Shown piece by piece: positions 17,447-25,205 of a DNA stretch of 64,000 nucleotides. The notes under the pieces are model-generated. The model had not been told where the DNA came from. It did no database searches and worked only from the letters and a program-made list of their open reading frames with translations. Both the position numbers and the translations under genes were made by a program. The DNA is from Bacteroidota bacterium. GTDB taxonomy: Bacteria > Bacteroidota > Bacteroidia > NS11-12g > UBA9320. Location: assembly GCA_018700895.1 (NCBI GenBank), contig JABIUV010000031.1, positions 62,001-126,000 of the forward strand, written 5' to 3'. Every line of letters starts with the position of its first letter. Within the stretch, counting starts at the first letter, position 1.

Positions 17447-17613
17447 AAAGAAGTATCATATCAGGTACGCGTGATGCTCAAAAAATATTAGCAGAAGGAC
17501 TTACACCTGAAATAATTAAGCTAAAAAGCATAGAAGCATTCAGAGAACTAGCTAAATCGCCTAATAGTAAGATCATTGTGACCGATGGTGAAGCTCCGCT
17601 ATTGATAGAATAA
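17434..17613 (+). pseudogene. C-terminal relic of an SPFH/prohibitin-like protein
   Basis: From about 17443 one frame reads RDAQKILAEGLTPEIIKLKS, then IEAFRELAKSPNSKIIVTDG, and stops at 17611. This is the characteristic C-terminus of Bacteroidota prohibitin/SPFH proteins (AEGLTPEIxxLKAIEAFxxLAxSPN, then TDGKxPxLI). The SPFH domain itself is missing, and the frame enters directly from the end of the preceding gene, so a deletion removed the rest. An alternative GTG start at 17434 exists, but a 59-residue tail is unlikely to work alone. An intact, different SPFH gene lies at 26915. Confidence 0.72.
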
Positions 17614-17928
17614 AACACCCTCCCGACTTATTTTAACACCTTATTTTAAGCCCTCTACCGAGTAGAGGGCTTACTACTCGCTTACTTCGTCATCAACTCC
17701 TATGATAACAGGTCGTCTTTCTTCGCTAATTCTCAAGAGTATTTGGAAAATTCCATCATCTCATTCGTCATTACTGGCATAGTGGCATAAGATTTTTTTT
17801 AACTCAAAAACACGTCAATAAACACAAATTTTTAGAAAATACTGACTTAGAAGAACTAGGCAAAGAATAAGTAGTCGTTGATAAAACCATAACTGAGGTT
17901 ATCACCCGACTAGAAAAAATCCTCGAGC
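17614..17928. other. Gap with a hairpin and coding remnants
   Basis: No intact gene. A perfect 11-bp stem with a CGA loop (17648-17672) lacks a T-run on either strand, so it is a weak terminator at best. Around 17840-17925 the plus strand reads like a decayed helical protein: TDLEELGKE, one stop, then [17 protein letters not shown] do not recognise its source. Confidence 0.45.
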
Positions 17929-19215
17929 TTAATCCCTGCCTCCGTTGTTAGGCTTACGACCTTGGTTTCGTCCACCGCCACCATTGCGATTATTGGAGTT
18001 GCGATTTCTGTTTGGGCCCCCGCCGCCTCTATGATTTCCGCCTCGTCCTTGCACACGCTTTTTACCTCCTTCTACCGGGCCTTTAGTTGGCTCAAAGCCT
18101 TCTATCACTTCTTGATTTAATGCCATACCCAGCAATTTTTCTATCCCACGTACATATTCCAACTCTTCGGCACATACCAATGAGATAGCAATACCTTCTG
18201 CTCCTGCTCTACCTGTACGACCTATACGGTGCACGTAATCTTCGGGCACGTTGGGCAATTCAAAGTTGATCACGTAAGGTAACAATGGAATATCGAGTCC
18301 ACGAGCAGCGATATCAGTAGCTACCAGCACACTTACTTCCCCTTTTTTGAAATTAGCCAAGGCCTTGGTGCGGGCCGATTGCGACTTATTACCGTGTATG
18401 GCAGCTGCCGTTATTTTGCTTTTTTCAAGTTTTTGTACGAGTCTATTGGCTCCGTGTTTAGTGCGGGTAAATACCAACACCTTATGCCAGTTACCTTCCC
18501 ATATCAGTTTGGTAATCAGTTCGGTCTTTCGTTTTTGATCTACCTTGTATATAATCTGGTCTACCCTTTCAGCCGTACTATTTTCTGGTGTGGCTTCTAC
18601 CGTCACCGGATTGGTAAGCAAACCATTGGCTAGTTTGCGTATGTCTTTGCTAAAGGTGGCAGAGAACAATAAGTTCTGACGCTTGGTAGGCATCATCGCG
18701 ATAATGCGTTTGATATCGCGTAAGAAGCCCATATCGAGCATTCTATCTGCTTCATCCAGCACCAAAAACTCAATCTGACGTAAGTCTATGAAACCTTGGC
18801 TTTCGAGGTCCATTAGTCTACCAGGACAAGCTACGAGTATATCTACTCCATTTCTGAGCTTATTCACTTGAGCATTTTGCTTTACTCCTCCAAATATGAC
18901 CGTACTTCTTAGGTCTACGTGCTTACTGTAAGTATCTACATCCTCCTGCACTTGTGAGGCTAGCTCGCGTGTAGGTGTTAGTACTAATGCTCGGATAGGA
19001 CGGCGTTGTCGAGGTGGCTCTTGAGCGAGTAATTGTATCATTGGCATAGCAAAACCTGCAGTTTTACCTGTTCCTGTTTGTGCACTAGCCAGCACATCTA
19101 ATCCTTTGAGTATTTGGGGTATGGCCTTCTCTTGTATAGGGCTTGGTGTTTCGTAACCTTTGTCGGCTACCGCTTTGAGTAAGGCATCTGATAAGCCTAA
19201 GTCTTTGAATGTCAT
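17929..19215 (-). CDS. DEAD-box ATP-dependent RNA helicase, RhlE-like
   Basis: This 428-residue helicase would unwind RNA duplexes in ribosome assembly or RNA decay, often under cold stress. All core motifs are present: the Q motif ([11 protein letters not shown]), Walker A AQTGTGKT (45-52), PTRELASQ, the DEAD box, SAT, and [10 protein letters not shown]. The last 60 residues are a basic Gly/Arg/Asn-rich tail ([11 protein letters not shown] and similar), typical of RhlE-type proteins and likely RNA-binding. A TACCTTTG box at 19282-19289 implies a 5' leader of about 60 nt. The leader contains GGTCGA and TCGACC, which could pair. There is no operon partner. Confidence 0.95.
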   Translation of the reverse strand: MTFKDLGLSDALLKAVADKGYETPSPIQEKAIPQILKGLDVLASAQTGTGKTAGFAMPMIQLLAQEPPRQRRPIRALVLTPTRELASQVQEDVDTYSKHVDLRSTVIFGGVKQNAQVNKLRNGVDILVACPGRLMDLESQGFIDLRQIEFLVLDEADRMLDMGFLRDIKRIIAMMPTKRQNLLFSATFSKDIRKLANGLLTNPVTVEATPENSTAERVDQIIYKVDQKRKTELITKLIWEGNWHKVLVFTRTKHGANRLVQKLEKSKITAAAIHGNKSQSARTKALANFKKGEVSVLVATDIAARGLDIPLLPYVINFELPNVPEDYVHRIGRTGRAGAEGIAISLVCAEELEYVRGIEKLLGMALNQEVIEGFEPTKGPVEGGKKRVQGRGGNHRGGGGPNRNRNSNNRNGGGGRNQGRKPNNGGRD

Positions 19216-19281
19216 GTGTTATATTTTTGGTCGAAATGACAATCCACCGCAATCCGCTCGACCTCACTCCTTTTGATAGCA

Positions 19282-19289
19282 CAAAGGTA
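19282..19289 (-). promoter_or_regulatory. -7 box of the DEAD-box helicase gene
   Basis: TACCTTTG lies 66 nt before the start codon. The intervening leader has complementary hexamers at its two ends (19233-19262), which may fold. Autoregulation through such leaders is known for cold-shock helicases, but here it is only an inference. Confidence 0.5.
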
Positions 19290-19379
19290 GGTGGTAAGTA
19301 GTGACAACGATTAGAGATTATTCATTATTTGCTCAGTAGCAGCTAATAATAGACACAAGTACAATTATGCTATAATTTT

Positions 19380-19387
19380 TAACTTTG
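19380..19387 (+). promoter_or_regulatory. -7 box 5 nt before a small membrane gene
   Basis: TAACTTTG matches TAnnTTTG and ends exactly 5 nt before the ATG at 19393, the same geometry as for mdh. No -33 TTG is obvious. Confidence 0.6.
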
Positions 19388-19392
19388 GAGCT

Positions 19393-19518
19393 ATGAAATT
19401 TTTAGGCACAATTCTAAAGTGGATTCTGATTATTCTCTTCTTCCCCCTATCTCTGATTTTTGTTGCGTACTACCGGCAAAAGAAAACCAACGAAACCTAT
19501 TTTGACGATGAGGAGTGA
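19393..19518 (+). CDS. Small single-pass membrane protein, 41 residues
   Basis: This short gene encodes a basic start (MKFLGTILKW), one strong membrane helix of about 20 residues (ILIILFFPLSLIFVAYY), and a charged tail ending TYFDDEE. It supports a real protein: the helix is followed by RQKK as expected from the positive-inside rule, and the ATG lies 5 nt after a promoter box. I do not recognise a family or function. It is transcribed towards the dioxygenase-like gene, which begins 93 bp later. Confidence 0.6.
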   Translation: MKFLGTILKWILIILFFPLSLIFVAYYRQKKTNETYFDDEE

Positions 19519-19611
19519 AAATAGTTACTCCCCTGTCATAAGATAGATCAAATAGGATCATACGACTAAATATTGCACATACGTGTGAATGAGAAGTTCT
19601 ACCTTTACGCC

Positions 19612-20575
19612 ATGGCTAAATCTAAGGACAATCGTCGTCAATTTTTGAAAAAACGCTTCACTAGCAACCCTCGCACTTGGATTATCTCCACTTCGTTCTA
19701 TAGCTAAATCCAATGTCACGCAAGAGCAACTAGACTGCGACCAAACGACCTTTGACTATTATGGTGAAGGCCCTTTTTACACCGACAATCCGCCTGTAAT
19801 ACAAGACGGTAAGCTTGCTCCCGACACTGAAATAGGCACGCGTATCAGTATCACTGGTCGTGTACAAAACTTAGATTGCTCGGAATTTATACCTAACACG
19901 GTTGTAGATATGTGGCACGCCAACAATGCGGGAGAATATGACAATGACGGCTACCACCTGAGAGGTAAGGTGACTACTAATGCACAGGGTTTTTATTCCA
20001 TAGAAACCATAAAACCAGGCAAATACCTCAATGGTGCCCAATACCGCCCATCACACATTCATTTTAAGATTACTCCCCCTAATTTCCCCACTGTCACAAC
20101 CCAACTTTACTTTGCCGGAGATACCAGCATAGAACAAGATGCGGCTGCAAGTATTACCACTGGCCCGTACGATGCTACTCATCGTATTATTGAACTTACC
20201 GACGATGGCACGGGTGTACTAGAAGGAACGTGGGATATTGCCGTAAGTGGAGAGGGTATCGTTGGCTCAAGTGATATTCATCTAGACAAAGGCATCATTT
20301 ACGCTGCAAATCCTAATCCATTTACTAAGGAGTTGGCAATTAACTTTGGTGTATTTCAGGCATCGGAAGTGAGTCTATTGGTATTTGATATGCAGGGTCG
20401 TGAAGTCGCCACCCTAGAACGCCAGCACCGAACGCCCGAAAAATATAATGCCACGTGGATTCCAGATGCTAAGTTACCCAATGGGTACTATTTCATAGCA
20501 CTCAAAATAAATGCTATACAAGTACATTATCTGAAGGTGAAATTCGAACGACAGGCAAGTCCTTATGGCCAATAA
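19612..20575 (+). pseudogene. Intradiol dioxygenase-like T9SS protein with a frameshift in its signal peptide
   Basis: The gene starts with MAKSKDNRRQFLKK, a twin-arginine motif. The frame then needs a -1 correction within an A6 run (about 19650-19655) to continue NASLATLALGLSPLRSIAKS, the rest of a Tat-like signal. Downstream is a beta-sandwich of the protocatechuate 3,4-dioxygenase type: YYGEGPFYTDNPP, then VVDMWHANNAGEYDN and YRPSHIHFKI. The Tyr, His and His of these motifs are the iron ligands of the family. The last 85 residues (NPNPFTKELAINF to the end) are a type A T9SS sorting domain. So export by Tat and then T9SS is implied. With one base removed it would be an intact protein of about 320 residues. 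The break may be a real mutation or a homopolymer error. The substrate is unknown. Confidence 0.8.
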
Positions 20576-20612
20576 TCGTAAGCCTTTAACTTAAAGTGAG
20601 AGAAACTTTGTC

Positions 20613-21722
20613 TTACACTAAGAAAGGTATTTTACATACCTTAGCTTTCAAGGTCTTTTTGCGAACCTGGACATATATGTCAGCATCTAGCTTCGCAAAT
20701 TCGGGCTTCACATAGCCCATACCAATGGCTTTGCCTAGGCTGGGACTTTGCGTTCCGCTAGTCACCTCTCCTATTTGGTTACCCTCCGCATCTACCAGCA
20801 CATAATGCTGACGCGGGATTCCACGGTCTATCATTTCAAAACCTACCAACTTACGAGACACGCCATTTTCTTTAAGATTTTGGTGATAAGCCTGATTGTT
20901 AAATGGTTCCGCAAATTTGGTAATCCAACTCAACCCCGCTTCTAAGGGGCTAGTCGTATCATCTATATCATTTCCATATAAGCAGTATCCTTTTTCTAGT
21001 CGGAGGGTATCTCTGGCACCAAGACCGCAAGGTACGATTCCAAACTCTTCTCCTGCTTGCATCACTGCATCCCATATCATTTCGGCATCCTTGTTCCATA
21101 CATATAGCTCAAACCCACCACTACCGGTATAACCTGTGTTGCTTATTACTACGTCATCACTTCCACCAAAAGATCCTGCGTCAAAATGGTAAAATTGGAT
21201 AGCACTCAGATCTATATCTGTCAATTTTTGAAGTGCCTTAGTCGCATTAGGTCCTTGTACGGCAAGTAGCGATATATCATCGCTCATATCTTCCAACTCA
21301 CAATCAAATCCTTTGGCAACTTTCTGCTTCATTATCCAGTCCCAGTCTTTACTGATATTACTAGCATTTACCACGAGGGTATATTCCTCAGCACTCCATC
21401 GGTACACGATGAGATCGTCTACGATACCGCCTTCGTCATTGGGCATACAGTTATATTGAGCCTGCATATCAACCACCTTGCTAATATTATTGCTACATAT
21501 CCAAGCTACGAGTGCTTCGGCATCTTTACCCTTCACACCAAATTCGCCCATATGACTCACATCAAACATACCAATACTCTCTCTCACGGCATGATGTTCT
21601 GGGGTAAGTCCTGCGTATTGTACAGGCATATCAAATCCTGCAAATGGGACCATTTTTGCACCAAGCTCTATATGCTTATTGTACAATTTCGTTCGCTTCA
21701 GTACATCAGTGTTTGTAGACAT
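20613..21722 (-). CDS. gcvT: Aminomethyltransferase (glycine cleavage T protein)
   Basis: GcvT transfers the aminomethyl carbon of glycine from lipoylated H protein to tetrahydrofolate, releasing ammonia. The 369-residue protein begins MSTNTDVLKRTKLYNKHIEL. It has FAGFDMPVQYAG, the signature FDVSHMGEFGVKG, NTGYTGSGGFELYV, GLGARDTLRLEKGYCLYG, and the C-terminal VTSGTQSPSLGKAIGMGYV. The start at 21722 lies 5 nt after a TTACTTTG box, which the longer frame would overlap. gcvP is in this window at 43.5-46.4 kb and gcvH is not, so the system is dispersed. Confidence 0.96.
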   Translation of the reverse strand: MSTNTDVLKRTKLYNKHIELGAKMVPFAGFDMPVQYAGLTPEHHAVRESIGMFDVSHMGEFGVKGKDAEALVAWICSNNISKVVDMQAQYNCMPNDEGGIVDDLIVYRWSAEEYTLVVNASNISKDWDWIMKQKVAKGFDCELEDMSDDISLLAVQGPNATKALQKLTDIDLSAIQFYHFDAGSFGGSDDVVISNTGYTGSGGFELYVWNKDAEMIWDAVMQAGEEFGIVPCGLGARDTLRLEKGYCLYGNDIDDTTSPLEAGLSWITKFAEPFNNQAYHQNLKENGVSRKLVGFEMIDRGIPRQHYVLVDAEGNQIGEVTSGTQSPSLGKAIGMGYVKPEFAKLDADIYVQVRKKTLKAKVCKIPFLV

Positions 21723-21727
21723 AGATG

Positions 21728-21735
21728 CAAAGTAA
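21728..21735 (-). promoter_or_regulatory. -7-like box 5 nt before gcvT
   Basis: TTACTTTG differs from TAnnTTTG at one position and ends 5 nt before the gcvT ATG, repeating the mdh, ftsB and ZIP geometry. Confidence 0.45.
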
Positions 21736-21804
21736 AATGAACAAGGCGGATTCACGGTCTAACCTTGTACTTTTTTGATTAAAAAAGAAAGAGTCTATGG
21801 AGTG

Positions 21805-22227
21805 CTAATTGCCTGACGTGATAGTAAGAATAGCTCCACGTTTCCAATTAGTAAGCGTGGGTGTTGGTCTACAAGCAGCCTCATTACTTGTGCCTGAGGT
21901 AAGTATAGCCTGCAAATGTTCTAATTGTACACGGCCTTTTTTCCCTTTAGTGGAGAGTACTACGGCACTTACCAAGCCTTCTGATATAGTTACGTTATAA
22001 GCAAAACCCTTAACTCCTTGATAACGCATTTTTTTGATGGAGACCACACCAGAGTTATATAAAGAATCTGGAATATGTATATCCAAGTCTTTCAATTTCC
22101 ATTTTTCACAAGGCAAGTGAATGCTGTCTGTAGCCCAGCTCCGTTGGTAGTGAGAGATAGAAGCCTCATTTTGAGCAAAGCCTGATATGGAGAACAAAAC
22201 AAAGAGTACCGTATAAATTTTAGCCAT
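21805..22227 (-). CDS. Secreted protein of unknown function
   Basis: The 140-residue product opens with a signal peptide (MAKIYTVLFVLFSISGFAQ, probable cut after FAQ). The mature part has no domain I recognise. It contains a mixed-charge N-terminal half and a central strand-rich part (GFAYNVTISEGLVSAVVLST). I place the start at 22227 because a longer frame beginning at 22248 would read through the terminator hairpin at 22229-22261. The gene directly follows that terminator, downstream of three TRL-like lipoprotein genes on the same strand. It could be expressed by readthrough. Confidence 0.7.
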   Translation of the reverse strand: MAKIYTVLFVLFSISGFAQNEASISHYQRSWATDSIHLPCEKWKLKDLDIHIPDSLYNSGVVSIKKMRYQGVKGFAYNVTISEGLVSAVVLSTKGKKGRVQLEHLQAILTSGTSNEAACRPTPTLTNWKRGAILTITSGN

Positions 22228-22228
22228 T

Positions 22229-22261
22229 AAAAAAATCCCTAGGCACAAACCTAAGGATTTT
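22229..22261 (-). terminator. Terminator after the TRL-like lipoprotein genes
   Basis: Stem halves 22233-22243 and 22250-22260 pair over ten base pairs with one mismatch around a six-base loop. On the minus strand seven T residues follow (22229-22235). The ATG of the next gene lies 1 nt past the T-run. Confidence 0.8.
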
Positions 22262-22284
22262 AATATAAGTATGAGTACGCCAGC

Positions 22285-22563
22285 TTATTCGCCAGTAACT
22301 ACAGTTACTATTCTTGTTATAAAAAGACCCGCTTCTACTTTTTGATCTACAGTAGAAATTTTAGTGATTTTCCCATTTTCAGCAGCCTTTGCAATACCAG
22401 CGTTTCCGCCGTCCAATGCTAAACCAAAAATCGTTCTATAACTAGATTCCCCAGTTTTAGAACCTGCTGGATTATCTGTTACAAATAATGGACCTGCTGC
22501 ACTGCATGCAGTAAGTGATACCACAATAAAACCTGCTATTAATGTTTTTGCTATATTTTTCAT
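22285..22563 (-). CDS. TRL-like lipoprotein, copy 3
   Basis: The 92-residue precursor has a lipoprotein signal with the lipobox SLTACS, then a short TRL-like domain. It reads PLFVTDNPAGSKTGESSYRT, then IFGLALDGGNAGIAKAAENG, then KITKISTVDQKVEAGLF. The pattern of a Gly-rich strand followed by AAxNGxIxKIxTVD is shared with the two upstream genes. TRL-domain proteins are small, probably envelope-bound and of unknown role. It is the last gene of the three-gene set, 11 bp after copy 2 and before a terminator. Confidence 0.8.
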   Translation of the reverse strand: MKNIAKTLIAGFIVVSLTACSAAGPLFVTDNPAGSKTGESSYRTIFGLALDGGNAGIAKAAENGKITKISTVDQKVEAGLFITRIVTVVTGE

Positions 22564-22574
22564 GATTTTACTTC

Positions 22575-22892
22575 TTAGTTGCTTGCTTCTGTTCCTGTTA
22601 CAATAATTCTCACGATGCTAAACAAACCGTAGTTTGCAGTTTGTACATCTACTGTAGCTATTTTATCTATTTCGCCATTTTTAGCAGCTTGGATTACTCC
22701 AAACTCTTTGTTAGTAGAGAATACACCTGCTTGGAGACTTGTTCCTGACGAAGTACCAAAAATTACGGTTGTTTTAGATGTTCCTACGGCATCTCCTATT
22801 TCGTTGTTAGTAACGGCATAAGGTCTGGTTACGGTACAAGAAGCAAAGAATAATACAGTTGCTCCTAGCAATAATGTTTTTAAATTTTTCAT
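22575..22892 (-). CDS. TRL-like lipoprotein, copy 2
   Basis: The 105-residue precursor has a lipobox (FFASCT) after a hydrophobic signal. The mature domain reads RPYAVTNNEIGDAVGTSKTT, then VIQAAKNGEIDKIATVDVQT. It is the longest of the three copies and carries the best AAKNGxIxKIATVD motif. It lies 2 bp after copy 1 and 11 bp before copy 3, so one transcript is expected. It has the same envelope location and unknown function as its neighbours. Divergence among the three copies is large enough to suggest an old duplication. Confidence 0.82.
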   Translation of the reverse strand: MKNLKTLLLGATVLFFASCTVTRPYAVTNNEIGDAVGTSKTTVIFGTSSGTSLQAGVFSTNKEFGVIQAAKNGEIDKIATVDVQTANYGLFSIVRIIVTGTEASN

Positions 22893-22894
22893 AA

Positions 22895-23155
22895 TTATTC
22901 TCCAGTTACTGTTGTTTTAAAAATTGGAAAAATGAATTGAGTTACTTTGAATTCTGCAATTCCTACTTTACTGATATCGCCGTTTTCTTTGGCTTTTTTG
23001 AAAGAAATGTCAGAATCCTTTTGAAAAGGTTTAGCTGTAGCTACGCCCACCTTGTAGCCTACAGAATTGTTGGTTACGAGAGCTGTATGTGTTAGTACGC
23101 AAGAAGAGAAACTCATTGCTACAATAACAGCTACCGATAGTTGTTTTAGATTCAT
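22895..23155 (-). CDS. TRL-like lipoprotein, copy 1
   Basis: This 86-residue precursor is the promoter-proximal member of the set. The signal peptide ends in the lipobox SFSSCV. The mature part is TALVTNNSVGYKVGVATAKP followed by ISFKKAKENGDISKVGIAEF, the same VTNNxxGxKxG and KxNGxIxKV pattern as the other two. All three end with a strand close to a VTG motif. It is transcribed from a consensus promoter (23186-23215) with about 30 nt between the -7 box and the ATG. No enzyme or transporter gene is included in the unit. Confidence 0.78.
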   Translation of the reverse strand: MNLKQLSVAVIVAMSFSSCVLTHTALVTNNSVGYKVGVATAKPFQKDSDISFKKAKENGDISKVGIAEFKVTQFIFPIFKTTVTGE

Positions 23156-23185
23156 TGTTTAAAATTATTTTCAGTTAATATTCCC

Positions 23186-23215
23186 CAAATATATAGCTTA
23201 ATACACGCAAATCAA
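23186..23215 (-). promoter_or_regulatory. Promoter of the TRL-like operon, TTG-N19-TATATTTG
   Basis: TTG (23213-23215) and TATATTTG (23186-23193) are separated by 19 bp on the minus strand, a full match to the Bacteroidota consensus and spacing. The first lipoprotein start codon is 30 nt downstream of the box. Confidence 0.8.
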
Positions 23216-23241
23216 GCTATGTTGAGAGAATAAGGAAAAGC

Positions 23242-24885
23242 CTAAAGTGATTTAAACGCGTTATAAAAACGCTGATTCAGTTCCCTATCGGTAAATACTT
23301 CGAGTATAGCAGTCTCTTCTGACGAGATTAAATCATCCATACCTTGAGCGAACTTACCGAAGGTATCTGCACCATAATAATGTAATCCAAAATGCTGTGC
23401 TATGTGCTCCGCCGTATACGTTTGTGGTGTTATTTGGTAAGCTAGTGCCTCTCCCATCTGCTGAGGCCCTTTTATCATTTCAAATATGCCACCAGCTCCA
23501 TTATTGAGGAGTATAATTTTCAGGTTACTTGGCAATTTATTATTGTACAAACCATTGATGTCATAAAAGAAGGCCACATCTCCCGTGATAAGGTATACAT
23601 CCTCTTCTACCATCATCGCATTGCCCACAGCAGTACTCGTGCTACCATCTATACCACTCGTTCCTCGGTTGCTATATATGATATTATCGCTATTATCACT
23701 ATTGAGCAGGTAAGATACATAACGTACCGGCATACTATTACTTAGGTGTACAATTGCTTTTTTCGGTATTTTGCTTAGCACATAATTAGTTACACAAAAC
23801 TCATTGTAACTGGACCAATCAAGCTGACTAAACCGCCCAATAAACTCCTGTGTAATATTAAGCCATGCTTTAATATAGGCTCCACTTCTTACTCCATTGA
23901 TATCTTCATCTTTCTCCGCTACATTCACAATTTCTGAAGGATGTAAAATTTTAGGCTCGGTTTCAAACATATCACCTACCTCGTAATGACTGCTCAAGTG
24001 TATATGATGCTCTGGCTTATGATGGCGTAAAAACTGTTTCAACCCTTTGGACACCGTTGTAGTGCCTGTAGTAATTAGGATATCTGGCTTTAGTAAATGT
24101 AAAAATTCTAACCCATTCTCTTTACTCTGTGCGGAGAATAACATCGCATCCCAATAATGCACATCGCTGCTTTGGTTAGAAGTAAGATCACTCAGGACCA
24201 CACTATGATTATCGCTTGCAATACGTATATCTTCTCCATCGTCCATCCCGTTGAAAATCAATACTTTCTTCATATCAAGGCTCAACCCATCACTATTAGC
24301 TATACCTCTAACCGTGGTATAATGAACCTTAGGCTGAGGGAGTACTCGCGACGATGGTTTTAAGCCTTCTTGTGTAAAATCATAAAATGGCTCACGAATA
24401 GGCACATTTATATGAATAGGACCGGGAATTTCGGAATCCAAGCATCTACGTACACAGGCTGCCACATCTGCAAATGATGACGCATCCTCATAATAATCAG
24501 GCGTTTGAAATTCAGCACGGATGTGATTACGGAACACTCCTTTTTGGCGTATGGCCTGTCCATCCCACGCATCTATTTTCTCTGGAGGCCGATCGGCCGT
24601 GACAATAATAAGCGGCACTCGAGCATAATACGCCTCTGCTATAGCAGGATAATAATTGAGAGCCGCGGTACCACTTGTACAACTTAATACAACAGGCAAT
24701 CGCGTGAACTTAGCCATACCTAGTGCCACAAATCCTGCACTACGTTCGTCTACTACGCTGTGGCACACCTTATCACTATGATGCAATGCATAAATTACGG
24801 GTGCATTTCTACTTCCAGGAGATAACACTGCGTGCTCTCCAGGCAACTGGGCTATGAGTGTATTTATGCACTTTTGTATGTCCAT
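23242..24885 (-). CDS. menD: 2-succinyl-5-enolpyruvyl-6-hydroxy-3-cyclohexene-1-carboxylate synthase
   Basis: MenD is a thiamine diphosphate enzyme that joins isochorismate and 2-oxoglutarate in menaquinone synthesis. The 547-residue protein shows the N-terminal SPGSRNAPVIYAL and VDERSAGFVALGMAK with the ThDP-activating glutamate. SCTSGTAALNYYPAIAEAYY, LIIVTADRPPE and QAIRQKGVF follow, and the C-terminal GDVAFFYDINGLYNN carries the ThDP/Mg binding loop GDxxFxxD-N. The start at 24885 (MDIQKCINTLIAQL) begins the conserved fold; nine extra upstream residues are possible but not conserved-looking. No other men gene is in the window. Confidence 0.95.
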   Translation of the reverse strand: MDIQKCINTLIAQLPGEHAVLSPGSRNAPVIYALHHSDKVCHSVVDERSAGFVALGMAKFTRLPVVLSCTSGTAALNYYPAIAEAYYARVPLIIVTADRPPEKIDAWDGQAIRQKGVFRNHIRAEFQTPDYYEDASSFADVAACVRRCLDSEIPGPIHINVPIREPFYDFTQEGLKPSSRVLPQPKVHYTTVRGIANSDGLSLDMKKVLIFNGMDDGEDIRIASDNHSVVLSDLTSNQSSDVHYWDAMLFSAQSKENGLEFLHLLKPDILITTGTTTVSKGLKQFLRHHKPEHHIHLSSHYEVGDMFETEPKILHPSEIVNVAEKDEDINGVRSGAYIKAWLNITQEFIGRFSQLDWSSYNEFCVTNYVLSKIPKKAIVHLSNSMPVRYVSYLLNSDNSDNIIYSNRGTSGIDGSTSTAVGNAMMVEEDVYLITGDVAFFYDINGLYNNKLPSNLKIILLNNGAGGIFEMIKGPQQMGEALAYQITPQTYTAEHIAQHFGLHYYGADTFGKFAQGMDDLISSEETAILEVFTDRELNQRFYNAFKSL

Positions 24886-25180
24886 AGGTTTAAAAATAAC
24901 AGCAATACTCACTTTTTGTGACGATATGGTGTTATGGTTTCTGTGGTCAAAAATACACGGATGCCTTCGCGTTTCATTACATAGTTATTCACCAAGGCAA
25001 AAATTCTTTGAGATTGTTCACCTAAATTTGAGCCAGATCAAGAAACTCCCGACTTACAACCACTATATTTTACCACCTAAGTTGTATTTGAGATACTTCT
25101 AAGTAATTGGAAGAGGGTGTAACTTAAAAAGTTACGTCTTTTTCGCTCAAATATTTGAGACGAAGTTCAAAACGTTTTTT
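24886..25180. other. Gap between menD and sucB with a possible coding remnant
   Basis: No convincing gene. A short hairpin (GTAACTT, AAA, AAGTTAC at 25119-25135) precedes the sucB promoter. On the minus strand one frame reads protein-like for about 40 codons (SQRIFALVNNYVMKREGIRV and onwards) but lacks a start codon with a promoter. I do not recognise it. Confidence 0.4.
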
Positions 25181-25188
25181 TACCTTTG
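25181..25188 (+). promoter_or_regulatory. sucB -7 box
   Basis: TACCTTTG lies 17 nt before the sucB ATG at 25206. A TTTG (25154-25157) lies 23 bp upstream of the box, slightly beyond the usual spacing. The box excludes a longer start at 25155. Confidence 0.6.
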
Positions 25189-25205
25189 ACATACATTTAA
25201 GAAAA

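Noticed and set aside
17648-17672. Rho-independent terminator between the SPFH relic and the DEAD-box gene
   Set aside because: The stem is perfect but neither strand has a T-run after it, so it is listed only as a hairpin.
24854-25102. Plus-strand open frame across the menD start
   Set aside because: It overlaps menD, has no promoter or family, and is rich in Cys, Phe and His as expected for antisense reading of coding sequence.
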